The notes beneath the pieces were generated by a model, which did not search any database, was not told where the DNA came from, and saw only the letters and a program-made list of their open reading frames with translations. Positions 45,434 to 54,923 of a stretch of 64,000 bases of DNA are shown piece by piece; positions within the stretch are counted from its first letter, which is position 1; each line of letters begins with the position of its first letter. A program made the translations under genes and the position numbers. The stretch lies in NCBI RefSeq assembly GCF_001975985.1, contig NZ_MTQF01000001.1:518943-582942 (forward strand), written 5' to 3'. The stretch comes from [Flexibacter] sp. ATCC 35103. GTDB lineage: Bacteria > Bacteroidota > Bacteroidia > Flavobacteriales > Flavobacteriaceae.

Positions 45434-45871
45434 ATGGCTTCATTTAAAAAAGAAATATCATTTCGCTGGTCTGATCTTGACCCTAATTTTCACGTTCGTC
45501 ATAGTGCTTATTACGATTTTGGTGCACAACATCGTATCGAAATACTCGAAGAACTGGGTTTAACTTTAAAAGTAATGCAGACACAAGGTTTTGGTCCGGT
45601 TTTATTTAGAGAAGAATGCGTTTTTAGAAAAGAATTAAAACTTTCGGATAAAATATTCATTCACACTAAAACTTCAAAAATGAAAGCTGATGCTTCACGT
45701 TGGTCCATCATTCATGAATTTAGAAGAGAAGATGATACACTTTGTGCTGTTATTACGGTAGATGGCGCCTGGATGGATACAAAACTTCGTAAATTAGCTT
45801 CACCAACTCCTGAAATAGCAATCGAAGCTTTGAGCATCTTCCCTAAAAGTGATGATTTTGTTGGGCTTTAA
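45434..45871 (+). CDS. Acyl-CoA thioesterase, 4HBT hot-dog family
   Basis: This 145-residue cytoplasmic protein has the hot-dog layout. FRWSDLDPNFHVRHSAYYDF near residues 10-29 contains the active-site Asp of the 4-hydroxybenzoyl-CoA thioesterase type. FREECVFRKELKLSDKIFIHTK and AVITVDGAWMD form the beta sheet. Such enzymes release CoA from medium-chain or aromatic acyl-CoA. Substrate unknown. It converges with the pectate-lyase-like gene. Confidence 0.87.
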   Translation: MASFKKEISFRWSDLDPNFHVRHSAYYDFGAQHRIEILEELGLTLKVMQTQGFGPVLFREECVFRKELKLSDKIFIHTKTSKMKADASRWSIIHEFRREDDTLCAVITVDGAWMDTKLRKLASPTPEIAIEALSIFPKSDDFVGL

Positions 45872-45897
45872 AATTAAATCCTAATTACTATTTATAA

Positions 45898-45932
45898 AAA
45901 AGACCGTTACAGAATTTGTAACGGTCTTTCTA
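45898..45932. terminator. Bidirectional terminator
   Basis: AAAGACCGTTAC and GTAACGGTCTTT form a perfect 12-bp stem between converging genes. Confidence 0.9.
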
Positions 45933-45949
45933 GTTTATAAAGGTGATCC

Positions 45950-48940
45950 TTATTCTACAATAATTTTAAAATTGCTATTCAAATTCTCTCCTGAAACATT
46001 CAGCATATATATTCCGGATACTTTTTTATGGGCAATATTTAAGGTAAAATCCCCATTTCCGTCAGAAGAAATCTTTTCTTTTAGAATAATTTTCCCCGTC
46101 ATATCGCTTAATGTAGCTGTTGCATATGATAAATTATAATCAGGAATAGCAATATGAAGCTGATCTTTTACCGGATTGGGGTATACAATTATATTACTTT
46201 TATTTTGACTGAATTTATCTGTACTCAAAAATACCTGCGTGTACAATCCCATTACTTCAGCAGCATTTAGCGGATAATTAAATAATTGAAGTTCATCAAA
46301 CAAACCTTTATAGGGCGCTGGAGCAGTACCGGATGACAGTTCAAGTTCGCCAATATTGCCTATTATTAAATCTGTAGGTTCAGCAATGCCTGTAACTGCT
46401 GTTTCATCAAGTTCTGCTGAGAAAACACCATCTGTGTAAATTCTCATTTTATGGGCAATAATATCCCTCATAATAACCACATTTACCCAATTTCCAGTAA
46501 AATATTTTGCTGCAGCTGTAGTTACTTCTCTTTTTGTAACATCATCATCTATTGCAAACCGTAAAAGTCCGCCTTTGATTTCTATATTATATCTTTTGCC
46601 GGTTGCTCCTGTCGTAGCATTTTTTGTAAATGAACCCTTGCACAACACATAAATACTCGTTGCGGAGGAACTTGGCAATAGAGAAGGAGCAGCTTTCATC
46701 CAGAAAGAAACAGTAAACGAATTTTTATCAAATAATAAATAATCCTGATTTGGAATATTCACCAACGATTTATTACTAAGTGATGTCGAAAAATCGATCG
46801 CATTGTTTGCCTTTCCAGGAACTCTGACAGCGGCATTATCAAAAGAAATATCCAATACACCGTGATTTGCATAAGTTGTGATATCAGCAATTTGTTCTCC
46901 ATCTAAGGCTGATTCTTTAAACGGCCAATGCCCCACAATTCCTGGTTGTATCGCACTAAAATTCCATACATCTCCCGTCGCAGTTCCTCTAGCATTCATT
47001 GCATCAATCCTCCAGTAATAATTTGTTGCAGCACTTAATCCTGTAACCTGATAAGATGGATTTGCAGAATATGCTACATCAGCCAGCTTGGTTAGGTTTG
47101 GAGGATTGGTACCAAAATATACCGCATAATTAAGCGTATTAGAACTTCCTGTCCATTTTAGACTCAAATTGCTATTTGCCAATTCTACAGTATGAGATCC
47201 AGCAGCAGGTGTTGGTATAGTTACTTTTGCCGGAGCAGATGGAATTGGCGGTGTTGTTATTGCAGCTACAGTATTATACACTGAAGATTCTGTGCTATTT
47301 GTAGCCTTAACACGATAATAATATTGCGTATCAGGAATCAAACCTGAATCATTATAAGTCGTAATATTAGCTCCTAATGTGGCAATTATCGTAAAGTCAG
47401 TTCCATTGGCAGAACGCTCTAAAACATAATGATCTTCATTTGCTGCATTATCACCCCAATTTACAGTAACTGAACTCGATGCCGGAACTTCGGTAGAAAC
47501 CACATTCGTAAAAGTAATATCAGATGGTGGAATAATAAAATCCGGCGGAGTTTCGTTTGTCAATCCATTTATATAAACTTCAATATTCAGATAAGGTGCA
47601 TGAGCTGCGCTTACCAATAAGGCATCCGGAACATTTTTATTCAAACCGTTTGCATCTTCCCATGCATCAGGCATTCCATCATTATCAGAATCAATTGGAG
47701 CCGGCGCGCCATAAACATGTCCCGCACCACCGTTTATAAAACCAAATTTTTGTGTTAAATCAGTTTGAACATACACATAAGTCGCTGTTGTTCCTTTAGA
47801 CATTAAATCAGAAATCATTAGATTATCTACCTGATCACGTCTTGGGTACGAAGCCCCAACATTCAGCACTATTTTATTATAAGCATCCTGAGCCGTGAGT
47901 GTTGTATTTTTCATGGGATAATCATAAGGAGTCGATAATATAGTAGAGGCATCTCCGGTAGGATATCCTGTTAAGTCTGCCGGAACTATAGTGCCGTTTA
48001 AAATTCCATCCTTATTATTATCAAAATAATTCCCTGAACCGTACAAAGAGAAATTGTCATTTCCTCTGTTAAAAGGCGTCGAAATCGTAGTGCTGGTATT
48101 TGGACCGCCAATGAAATAATTATTGATAATATTAACATCAGATCTTCCTGCAGAATCTCCTCCCATAATATACGCATCGCCAGATTCTGTATGTCCGTAA
48201 GTATTGCCGTAATTGCCCCAATTATAAACTACATTGTTCACGAACTCATTAATTCCTTTTATTTTATTGTTGCGCGTTTTATTACAGATATACAAGTTCC
48301 CTATTAAACTTATTTTCCCTCCAGAAGGCTGCATCAAACCACCCGCCGAATGATTATGCCGATGTAATCCCTGACCAATAATCGAATTCTGAATCGTGAT
48401 ATTATCCGGGCTTACTCCTTTATTATCCCAATTAATAGAGAAAACTTCATCTGTTCCCCAGGTAAAAGTCATGTGATCAAAAATGAGGTTAGCACCATTT
48501 GATAATCCTGATGCATCCTGATTTTGAGCCGTGCCTCCATAACGAATCCGAAGATATCGGGCAATTGTATTACTGGCTCCGGAAAAAGTAACACGAGGGC
48601 CTAAAAATACAATTCCTTCTCCGGTTGCAGTTTGACCCGCAATGGTTGTATTACTTGCCACAACAACCTGAGTTTGCAAATTTACAATGCCACCAACTCT
48701 AAAAATTACAAATCGGCCTTCCTGGCTAACGGCATCTCGAAATGATCCCGGTCCGTTGTCATTTAAATTAGTTACTAAATAAATTTGAGGATTTGCAGCA
48801 CCTCTTGCTCCTGTAGTAAACCTGCCAAAACCTGTAGCTTCAGGAAATGCAAGTGTTTGAGCATCGCAAATGTGTACAAAAAATGTACAAATTATAAAAA
48901 TTTCAAGAGCATGCGTAAAGGTTAAAATTCTTTTTTTCAT
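45950..48940 (-). CDS. Secreted PL1-like pectate lyase with FnIII, LamG and T9SS sorting domains
   Basis: This 996-residue exported protein has a signal peptide ending ICDAQ. Residues 30-430 form a right-handed beta-helix of pectate-lyase type (TGFGRFTTGARG, NTTIAGQTATGEGI, LIFDHMTFTWGTDEVFSI, GQGLHRHNHSAGGLMQP). Two fibronectin III-like domains follow (about 470-660), then a concanavalin/LamG-like domain (about 665-890). The type A T9SS C-terminal domain (IVYPNPVKDQLHIAIP, MTGKIILKEK, GIYMLNVSG) directs surface attachment or release. It probably cuts pectin or a similar polyuronate. No SusCD pair is adjacent. Confidence 0.92.
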   Translation of the reverse strand: MKKRILTFTHALEIFIICTFFVHICDAQTLAFPEATGFGRFTTGARGAANPQIYLVTNLNDNGPGSFRDAVSQEGRFVIFRVGGIVNLQTQVVVASNTTIAGQTATGEGIVFLGPRVTFSGASNTIARYLRIRYGGTAQNQDASGLSNGANLIFDHMTFTWGTDEVFSINWDNKGVSPDNITIQNSIIGQGLHRHNHSAGGLMQPSGGKISLIGNLYICNKTRNNKIKGINEFVNNVVYNWGNYGNTYGHTESGDAYIMGGDSAGRSDVNIINNYFIGGPNTSTTISTPFNRGNDNFSLYGSGNYFDNNKDGILNGTIVPADLTGYPTGDASTILSTPYDYPMKNTTLTAQDAYNKIVLNVGASYPRRDQVDNLMISDLMSKGTTATYVYVQTDLTQKFGFINGGAGHVYGAPAPIDSDNDGMPDAWEDANGLNKNVPDALLVSAAHAPYLNIEVYINGLTNETPPDFIIPPSDITFTNVVSTEVPASSSVTVNWGDNAANEDHYVLERSANGTDFTIIATLGANITTYNDSGLIPDTQYYYRVKATNSTESSVYNTVAAITTPPIPSAPAKVTIPTPAAGSHTVELANSNLSLKWTGSSNTLNYAVYFGTNPPNLTKLADVAYSANPSYQVTGLSAATNYYWRIDAMNARGTATGDVWNFSAIQPGIVGHWPFKESALDGEQIADITTYANHGVLDISFDNAAVRVPGKANNAIDFSTSLSNKSLVNIPNQDYLLFDKNSFTVSFWMKAAPSLLPSSSATSIYVLCKGSFTKNATTGATGKRYNIEIKGGLLRFAIDDDVTKREVTTAAAKYFTGNWVNVVIMRDIIAHKMRIYTDGVFSAELDETAVTGIAEPTDLIIGNIGELELSSGTAPAPYKGLFDELQLFNYPLNAAEVMGLYTQVFLSTDKFSQNKSNIIVYPNPVKDQLHIAIPDYNLSYATATLSDMTGKIILKEKISSDGNGDFTLNIAHKKVSGIYMLNVSGENLNSNFKIIVE

Positions 48941-49358
48941 GATAAATTGGTTAATTTGGTTAAATAGTTATAACCAAATTAGCAATATCACTAAAAGAGA
49001 CCGTCCTGCCCTATCCTGATTTACATTATTAATTATCAACACATTATATAATTCATAATAATATAGAAACCACATTAAATGAAAATAACTTAAAATTAAA
49101 AAAACATTCATTTTACATGATTTACTTTAAAAAATGTAACAAAAATTAATATTATTACAAAGTAAATAACCCAAATTCATTATATCCTCTTTTTGATTTA
49201 AAATGGAAATTAAAAAATTAACACTTCCTGCAAACTATTGAAATAACTATACCTTCAAAGATGTAAAACTTCGTAAATTAGCTTAAAACTGAAATTCTCA
49301 CTTATTTATTAAATTCAAAATGATAGTATTTGGATTTTTTATAAAAACTTAAATCTTT
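48941..49358. other. Gene-free divergent gap
   Basis: About 420 bases, very AT-rich, with no supported gene. Near the pectate-lyase start lies GACCGTCCTGCCCTATCCTG (48999-49018), with CCTG repeated at a 10-base period. This could be an operator. A box-like TATTTG precedes the mscS gene near 49326. Confidence 0.5.
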
Positions 49359-50219
49359 ATGATCGACTTTTCAAAAGACTTTAGAATAGCTATAATAATT
49401 GCCATAATCGCCTTTACAACAATTGTTTTAGGCGCTTTGACCGAGAAAATTTTACGCTATTTTTTATATCGAAAATTAACCGATAAAGAATATGACGCAA
49501 CAGGTTTCAGGTTTTTAAAACATTTAATCATTACCGTAATTTATATTTTAGGCTTTGCTTTTGCCCTCATACAAATTCCTGAATTCAAGATCATTGGCCA
49601 TTCCTTTTTAGCAGGCGCAGGCGTTATTTCGTTAGTAGCTGGTTTAGCTTCCCAACAAGCTTTAAGTAATATTGTAAGCGGAATTTTTCTGGTGATTTTT
49701 AAACCTTTCCGAATCAATGATAAGATTACCATAAACAGTTTTGTTGGCACAGTTGAAGATATCAATTTGAGACAAGTCGTATTGAAAGATGCTGAAAACA
49801 ACCGAATCATAATACCAAATTCTGTTATCAGCAATCAGATAATTGTAAATACCAATATGCATGATACCAAATGCTGTAAAATAATCGAAATAGGAATTGG
49901 TTATGAATCTAATATCGAGAATGCATTAGCCATCATGCAGGACGAGATTGCCAAACATCCTCTTTTTATTGATACCAGAACACCCGAAAATAAAAAGCAA
50001 AAAACACCTCTGGTCATTGCTCGTGTTGTGGCACTTGCAGATTCAAGCGTGACACTAAAAGCATGGGCATGGGCAAAAAACTCTACAGATGGTTTTGTGA
50101 TGTATTGTGATTTATTGCAAAGCATTAAAAAACGTTTTGATGAGGCTAATATTGATATTCCTTATCCACAAAGGGTTGTGACTTTAAAAAATAAAGAAAC
50201 AAACACTACTGAAAAATAA
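49359..50219 (+). CDS. mscS: Mechanosensitive channel, MscS family
   Basis: This 286-residue inner-membrane protein has three N-terminal hydrophobic segments (about 10-30, 50-72 and 82-115). The third is the pore helix (GAGVISLVAGLASQQALSN). A beta domain with PFRINDKITINSFVGTVEDINLRQVVLKDAENNRIIIPNSVI follows, then a mixed C-terminal domain. MscS opens under membrane tension and releases solutes after osmotic downshock. It starts 9 bases before the next gene. Family call secure. Confidence 0.95.
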   Translation: MIDFSKDFRIAIIIAIIAFTTIVLGALTEKILRYFLYRKLTDKEYDATGFRFLKHLIITVIYILGFAFALIQIPEFKIIGHSFLAGAGVISLVAGLASQQALSNIVSGIFLVIFKPFRINDKITINSFVGTVEDINLRQVVLKDAENNRIIIPNSVISNQIIVNTNMHDTKCCKIIEIGIGYESNIENALAIMQDEIAKHPLFIDTRTPENKKQKTPLVIARVVALADSSVTLKAWAWAKNSTDGFVMYCDLLQSIKKRFDEANIDIPYPQRVVTLKNKETNTTEK

Positions 50220-50227
50220 CTCTAATT

Positions 50228-51070
50228 ATGGCATCTCCAGAAATTGTTCCTATAAAAACAGTACACCTTTTTTCTATTTTAGACGACTTATTGATAGAAC
50301 TCTTAAATTCGTTAACTGATGAAGAATGGAATATACAAACCGTTGCCAGAAAATGGACCGTAAAAGATATTGCTTCTCATTTGCTGGACGGAAATCTAAG
50401 AGGTTTATCGATATTAAGAGATGGTCATTTTGGAGAAAAACCAGAAAATATTAATTCCTATAATGATCTGGTTACATTTTTAAATCAGCTTAATATGAAC
50501 TGGACAAATGCAACAAAACGATTAAGTCCGGTTGTATTAACTCAATTATTAGAAACAACAGGCAAGCAATATTCAGAACATTTATTGACATTAAATCCAT
50601 TCGAAAATGCTGTTTTTTCGGTTGCATGGGCAGGAGAAGAAACCTCGTTGAACTGGTTTCATATTGCTCGTGAATACACTGAAAAATTTTTACATCAGCA
50701 ACAAATTAGAGACGCCGTTGGAAAACAGGCACTTTTAATAAAGCCTTTATTTCATCCGTTCATCAGTACATTTATGTATGCATTACCTCATACCTATAAA
50801 AATGTAGCGACCGAAATTGGTACAATTGTAACGCTGATTGTAAATACAGAAATTGGTGGTCAATGGAATATTATTAAGCAAGAAAATGAATGGACATTTA
50901 CAGAATCGTCAAGTACAGAACCAAGTGCAATTATAAAAATTGATCCTTATGATGCATGGTTATTATTTTCTAAAGGAATGACTCCTGAGCAGGCAAAAGA
51001 AAAAGCAGAAATTACCGGAGATAAAAAACTAGCCGAAATTGCTTTAAATACCGTAGCAGTAATGGCATAA
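50228..51070 (+). CDS. DinB/MDMPI-like protein
   Basis: This 280-residue cytoplasmic protein has an N-terminal four-helix domain of mycothiol-maleylpyruvate isomerase/DinB type: LLNSLTDEEWNIQTVARKWTVKDIASHLLD near residues 25-54, with His51 as a possible metal ligand. A C-terminal part of SCP2-like kind follows (about 200-280). Homologues act as thiol-dependent isomerases, but Bacteroidota lack mycothiol, so the reaction here is unknown. It follows mscS by 8 bases. Confidence 0.82.
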   Translation: MASPEIVPIKTVHLFSILDDLLIELLNSLTDEEWNIQTVARKWTVKDIASHLLDGNLRGLSILRDGHFGEKPENINSYNDLVTFLNQLNMNWTNATKRLSPVVLTQLLETTGKQYSEHLLTLNPFENAVFSVAWAGEETSLNWFHIAREYTEKFLHQQQIRDAVGKQALLIKPLFHPFISTFMYALPHTYKNVATEIGTIVTLIVNTEIGGQWNIIKQENEWTFTESSSTEPSAIIKIDPYDAWLLFSKGMTPEQAKEKAEITGDKKLAEIALNTVAVMA

Positions 51071-51173
51071 TCTTTATATAGATATTTTCTGATAATTTTA
51101 AGATTTTATTTTTTGAATTTAAAAAGGTTAACTTTAATTTTATAAATACTCCAAAACCAAATACATTCAAAAG

Positions 51174-52166
51174 ATGAAAAATATAAAAATTATAATTCTG
51201 TTGCTTCCTTTCTTATGTTTTTCACAGCAAGAAAATATAAAAGCACTCGATATCAACTTAACGAATTATGAATATCCTTTTACAGTACAATTTTTAGAAT
51301 TGAGCAATCAGCGTCAATATCTTAAAATGGCCTATATGGATATTAAACCTGAAAATTATAATAATAAAAATATTGTTTTACTGCATGGTAAAAATTTCAA
51401 TGGCGCTTATTGGGAAACTACTATAAAAGCCTTGACTAAAGAAGGTTTCAGAGTTATTGTTCCAGATCAGATAGGATTTGGGAAATCATCTAAACCAGAC
51501 AATTTTCAATATACATTTCAGCAGCTTGCAGAGAATACAAAAAAACTATTAGATCATTTAGGAATCGAAAAAGCAACTATTTTAGGACATTCCATGGGCG
51601 GAATGTTGGCCACAAGATTTGCTTTAATGTATCCGGAAACTACACAAAAATTAGTATTAGAAAACCCAATTGGTTTAGAAGACTGGAAACTGGTTGTGCC
51701 ATACAAACCTGTAGATTGGTGGTACGAATCTGAATTAAAACAAAACTATCAAAACATAAAAAGCTATCAAATGGCAAACTATTATGATGGCAAATGGAAT
51801 GCCGATTTTCAAAAATGGGCAGAACTTTCTGCAGGCTGGACCACTGCTCCGGATTATACAAAAGTTGCCTGGAATTCTGCGCTTATGTATGACATGATTT
51901 TTACACAACCCGTTTTATACGAATTTAAAAACATCAAAAGTCCAACACTTCTAATCATTGGTACAAGAGATAAAACCGCCATAGGAAAACCTTTGGTATC
52001 TGAAGAAATAAGAAAAACGATGGGTAATTACATGGAACTGGGCAAAAAAACGCAAAAAGCAATACCAAATGCAAAATTGGTAGAAGTGCCAAATACCGGA
52101 CATTTACCACATATCGAATCTTTCGATCAATTTATAAAACCATTAATCGTATTTTTGAAATCATAA
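51174..52166 (+). CDS. Secreted alpha/beta hydrolase
   Basis: This 330-residue protein has a signal peptide ending CFSQQ. The fold carries an oxyanion motif (LLHGKNFNGAYW), nucleophile Ser140 in LGHSMGGM, an acid in IGTRDKTA near 265 and His near 308 in NTGHLPHIE. Its insert near 165-230 forms a lid. Members of this group hydrolyse esters, epoxides or C-C bonds; the substrate cannot be told. It is probably in the periplasm. The gene stands alone. Confidence 0.88.
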   Translation: MKNIKIIILLLPFLCFSQQENIKALDINLTNYEYPFTVQFLELSNQRQYLKMAYMDIKPENYNNKNIVLLHGKNFNGAYWETTIKALTKEGFRVIVPDQIGFGKSSKPDNFQYTFQQLAENTKKLLDHLGIEKATILGHSMGGMLATRFALMYPETTQKLVLENPIGLEDWKLVVPYKPVDWWYESELKQNYQNIKSYQMANYYDGKWNADFQKWAELSAGWTTAPDYTKVAWNSALMYDMIFTQPVLYEFKNIKSPTLLIIGTRDKTAIGKPLVSEEIRKTMGNYMELGKKTQKAIPNAKLVEVPNTGHLPHIESFDQFIKPLIVFLKS

Positions 52167-52228
52167 TTTTTTTATGCGACCAATTACACGAATTAGCACT
52201 AATTTTTTATTCAAAATTGTTAATTATT

Positions 52229-52248
52229 ATTCGTGACAATTCGTGACA
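52229..52248. repeat. Tandem 10-mer ATTCGTGACA
   Basis: Two direct copies of ATTCGTGACA in the gap before the DUF1398 gene, next to an imperfect pair (CACGAATTAGCACTAATT). It resembles other short repeats in this window. Confidence 0.4.
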
Positions 52249-52279
52249 ACCCTTAACTTTAACTTTAAAACTAAAACAC

Positions 52280-52669
52280 ATGTTTACAATCGAGCAAATA
52301 AAAGAAGCACATGCCAAAGTACAAAGCGGTGCAGATTTTCCAAATTATATACAAGACCTAATCATTTTGGGCGTAAAAGGTTACGATACTTACGTTAACA
52401 ATGGAAACGTTGAATATTACGGAGTAAATAATTACAAAGTTTCTGCAGATGAGAAATATCCTGAAATTCAGGTTGCCCCTGTTGCCAATAAAGAACGTTT
52501 TATCGAATTTCTGGTAATGCACCAGGATGGTCAAACAGACTACTTAACATTTTGCCAACATGCAGCGCAATCCGGAATTGCAAAATGGCGCGTTGATATC
52601 ATCGAAATGACTTGTACTTATTACGACAAAGCAAATAATGAAATATTGATCGAAAAAATCCCCGGTTAA
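52280..52669 (+). CDS. DUF1398 domain protein
   Basis: This 129-residue cytoplasmic protein begins MFTIEQIKEAHAKVQSGADFPNYIQDL. It has the family's YDTYVNNGNVEYYG and QDGQTDYLTFCQHAAQSGIAKWRVD. This matches DUF1398, a widespread small family without a known function. No metal or catalytic motif is evident. It precedes the sulfurtransferase gene by 42 bases. Confidence 0.85.
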   Translation: MFTIEQIKEAHAKVQSGADFPNYIQDLIILGVKGYDTYVNNGNVEYYGVNNYKVSADEKYPEIQVAPVANKERFIEFLVMHQDGQTDYLTFCQHAAQSGIAKWRVDIIEMTCTYYDKANNEILIEKIPG

Positions 52670-52711
52670 TACATCACAGCTATTGTTTCTGAACAAAAAT
52701 GAATTTGTAAA

Positions 52712-53566
52712 ATGTCAAACAAATTATCTCCCATTATAAATCCGGAAGAACTTTTAACACTAAAAGATTCTTCTAGCGTTATATTAGTTGATGCCAGAGC
52801 AGGAATTAATGCCGAAGAAAACTATCAGAACAAACATCTAAAAGGCGCGCGTTATGTAGATTTGAATCGGGATCTGGCAACAGTTGAAAATCCCGCAAAC
52901 GGAGGAAGACATCCTTTACCATCACTTGAAAAATTTTCTGAAGTACTTTCTAAAATCGGAATTTCACCATCAAGTCATGTTGTAATTTACGATGATAAAA
53001 ACGGATCAAATGCTGCGGCGAGATTTTGGTGGATGCTACGCGCAATTGGTCATGAAAAAGTCCAGGTTTTAAACGGAGGTTTACAAGCTGCGATAAAAAC
53101 TGGTTTTCCTGTAAGTTCAGAATTAGAAACTTTTGAACCTATAGAAAAATATACAGTTACAGAATGGAAATTAGCACAAGCCGATATCGATGAAGTCGAA
53201 AAAGCCCGAAATAACGAGGAAAGTATAGTAATTGATGTAAGAGATAAAAATCGTTTTGATGGCTTAACAGAACCACTTGATTTAATCGCAGGACATATTC
53301 CGGGCGCCATAAATATTCCTTTTAGTGAAAACTTAAACGAAGATGGATTTTACAAGTCGCCAGAAGTTTTAGCAGAGAAATATGCTGAAATTACAGGAGA
53401 TAAAAATCCTGAAAATATAATTGTGCATTGCGGTTCAGGCGTTACAGCGTGTCATACTTTACTCGCGATGGATTATGCCGGACTTCCAATACCTAAACTT
53501 TATGTAGGTTCCTGGAGCGAATGGTCGAGAAACGATCGCGAATTGGCAACAAAAGAAATAGAATAA
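52712..53566 (+). CDS. 3-mercaptopyruvate/thiosulfate sulfurtransferase (two rhodanese domains)
   Basis: This 284-residue protein has two rhodanese domains. The N-terminal one (about 8-135) lacks the active Cys (YDDKNG at 93-98). The C-terminal one (about 155-284) has catalytic Cys240 in HCGSGVTACH. The loop CGSGVT is the form found in mercaptopyruvate sulfurtransferases (SseA) rather than thiosulfate ones. It transfers sulfur to thiols or cyanide. No signal peptide, so cytoplasmic. Secure as family. Confidence 0.92.
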   Translation: MSNKLSPIINPEELLTLKDSSSVILVDARAGINAEENYQNKHLKGARYVDLNRDLATVENPANGGRHPLPSLEKFSEVLSKIGISPSSHVVIYDDKNGSNAAARFWWMLRAIGHEKVQVLNGGLQAAIKTGFPVSSELETFEPIEKYTVTEWKLAQADIDEVEKARNNEESIVIDVRDKNRFDGLTEPLDLIAGHIPGAINIPFSENLNEDGFYKSPEVLAEKYAEITGDKNPENIIVHCGSGVTACHTLLAMDYAGLPIPKLYVGSWSEWSRNDRELATKEIE

Positions 53567-53582
53567 ATTAAAAAACTTTCTA

Positions 53583-53635
53583 TTTGCCACAGCTTAAAAA
53601 GATTAAAAGGATTCATCTTTTTAAGCTGTGGCAAA
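53583..53635. repeat. 21-bp perfect inverted repeat
   Basis: TTTGCCACAGCTTAAAAA (continuing to 53603) is mirrored at 53615-53635 with an 11-base loop. No T run follows in either direction, so it is more like an intergenic palindrome than a terminator. Confidence 0.8.
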
Positions 53636-53672
53636 AAAATTATTAATCTGTCTACATAAATAATATTTTAAA

Positions 53673-54914
53673 ATGCAACATTGGGATATCCTTTTATCAA
53701 ATCACGTAAATAAAAAAGCTTTTATAGATACATTACTTTCTGGCGAAGCCAAAGGAGAATTAGCCATTTTTAACAATCAAAACGGCATTTTGTTTTCTGA
53801 CATTGCCATTGAAAAATTCATCGAAAAAGAATATCAATACGATACTGTAGAAGCAGCTCCGGAATCCCACAGGCAATTAAGAACTTTTTCATCAGGAGAA
53901 CGCAAAAAAGAGTTTCTGAAATACTGTATCAATCAAAAACCGGATTTTATCATTTTTGATAATCCTTTTGATCATTTAGATCAGGCTTCGCGTGTAATTT
54001 TAGCCGACTCCTTAAAAGATTTAACGCAAGATATAGCCATAATTCAAATTGTAAACCGTGTGGTCGATGTTTTAGCTTTTGTTCCCAACAAAGCACAGAT
54101 TAAAGACAATACGTTTGAATTACATCCTCTTTCACAAACCCAAAATCATTTTAAAACCCTCAATACAGCAGCAATTCCAAAAGCGATTGAGCCACATTCC
54201 TTTCACGAAAGTGTATTAATAAAAATGGAAAATGTATCTGTTAGTTATGATGATCGCAAAATTGTGGACAACATTTCCTGGACAATAAAACAAGGTGAAT
54301 TCTGGCAATTGATTGGCCCGAATGGTTCCGGAAAAAGCACCATTTTATCTTTGATTACAGGAGACAATTCAAAAGGTTTTGGGCAGAACTTACATTTGTT
54401 TGGAAGAAAAAAAGGAACCGGCGAAAGTGTTTGGGACATCAAAAAACAAATTGGAATCTTCACGACTTCTATGACTGATTTATTTCAGAAAGGACATACT
54501 TTAGAAGAAATGATCCTTTCCGGTTTTTTCGATTCTATCGGGCTTTATATTGAGCCAACAACGCATCAAAAACAAATCGTTACACAATGGCTCGAAGTAA
54601 TTGAAATGACAAGTTTAAGAAAAAAACGTTTTATAGATCTCTCAATTGGTCAGCAAAGAGTTGCTTTGATTGTTCGCGCCGTTTTAAAACATCCGCCATT
54701 ATTAATTTTAGACGAACCAGTAGAAGGCTTAGACGACGAAAATGTCGATTTGGTCATTCAGCTTATCAATACCATTAAACAAGAAACGAATGTTAGCATT
54801 TTGTACGTATCACATCGTATCGAAAGTGGCCTTGCTCCTACTTCGGTTTTTGAGCTTTTACCAAATTCAACAGGCTCAATTGGTAAAATAAAATACCATT
54901 CTGAGCTAAACTAA
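53673..54914 (+). CDS. Tandem ABC ATPase, N-terminal half without a P-loop
   Basis: This 413-residue cytoplasmic protein has two ABC halves, as in the ModF group. The C-terminal half is complete: Walker A GPNGSGKS at 215-222, signature LSIGQQRVAL near 327 and Walker B LLILDEPVEGLD near 345. The N-terminal half starts too late for a Walker A: NNQNGILFSD replaces it, though FSSGERKK (72-79) and FIIFDNPFDHLD (92-103) remain. It may therefore bind one nucleotide. It has no membrane partner nearby. Such proteins may act on the ribosome or molybdate uptake; function not known. Confidence 0.82.
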   Translation: MQHWDILLSNHVNKKAFIDTLLSGEAKGELAIFNNQNGILFSDIAIEKFIEKEYQYDTVEAAPESHRQLRTFSSGERKKEFLKYCINQKPDFIIFDNPFDHLDQASRVILADSLKDLTQDIAIIQIVNRVVDVLAFVPNKAQIKDNTFELHPLSQTQNHFKTLNTAAIPKAIEPHSFHESVLIKMENVSVSYDDRKIVDNISWTIKQGEFWQLIGPNGSGKSTILSLITGDNSKGFGQNLHLFGRKKGTGESVWDIKKQIGIFTTSMTDLFQKGHTLEEMILSGFFDSIGLYIEPTTHQKQIVTQWLEVIEMTSLRKKRFIDLSIGQQRVALIVRAVLKHPPLLILDEPVEGLDDENVDLVIQLINTIKQETNVSILYVSHRIESGLAPTSVFELLPNSTGSIGKIKYHSELN

Positions 54915-54923
54915 AACACAAAA

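Noticed and set aside
53583..53635. Terminator of the sulfurtransferase gene
   Set aside because: A perfect hairpin, but no T run on either strand; kept as an inverted repeat.
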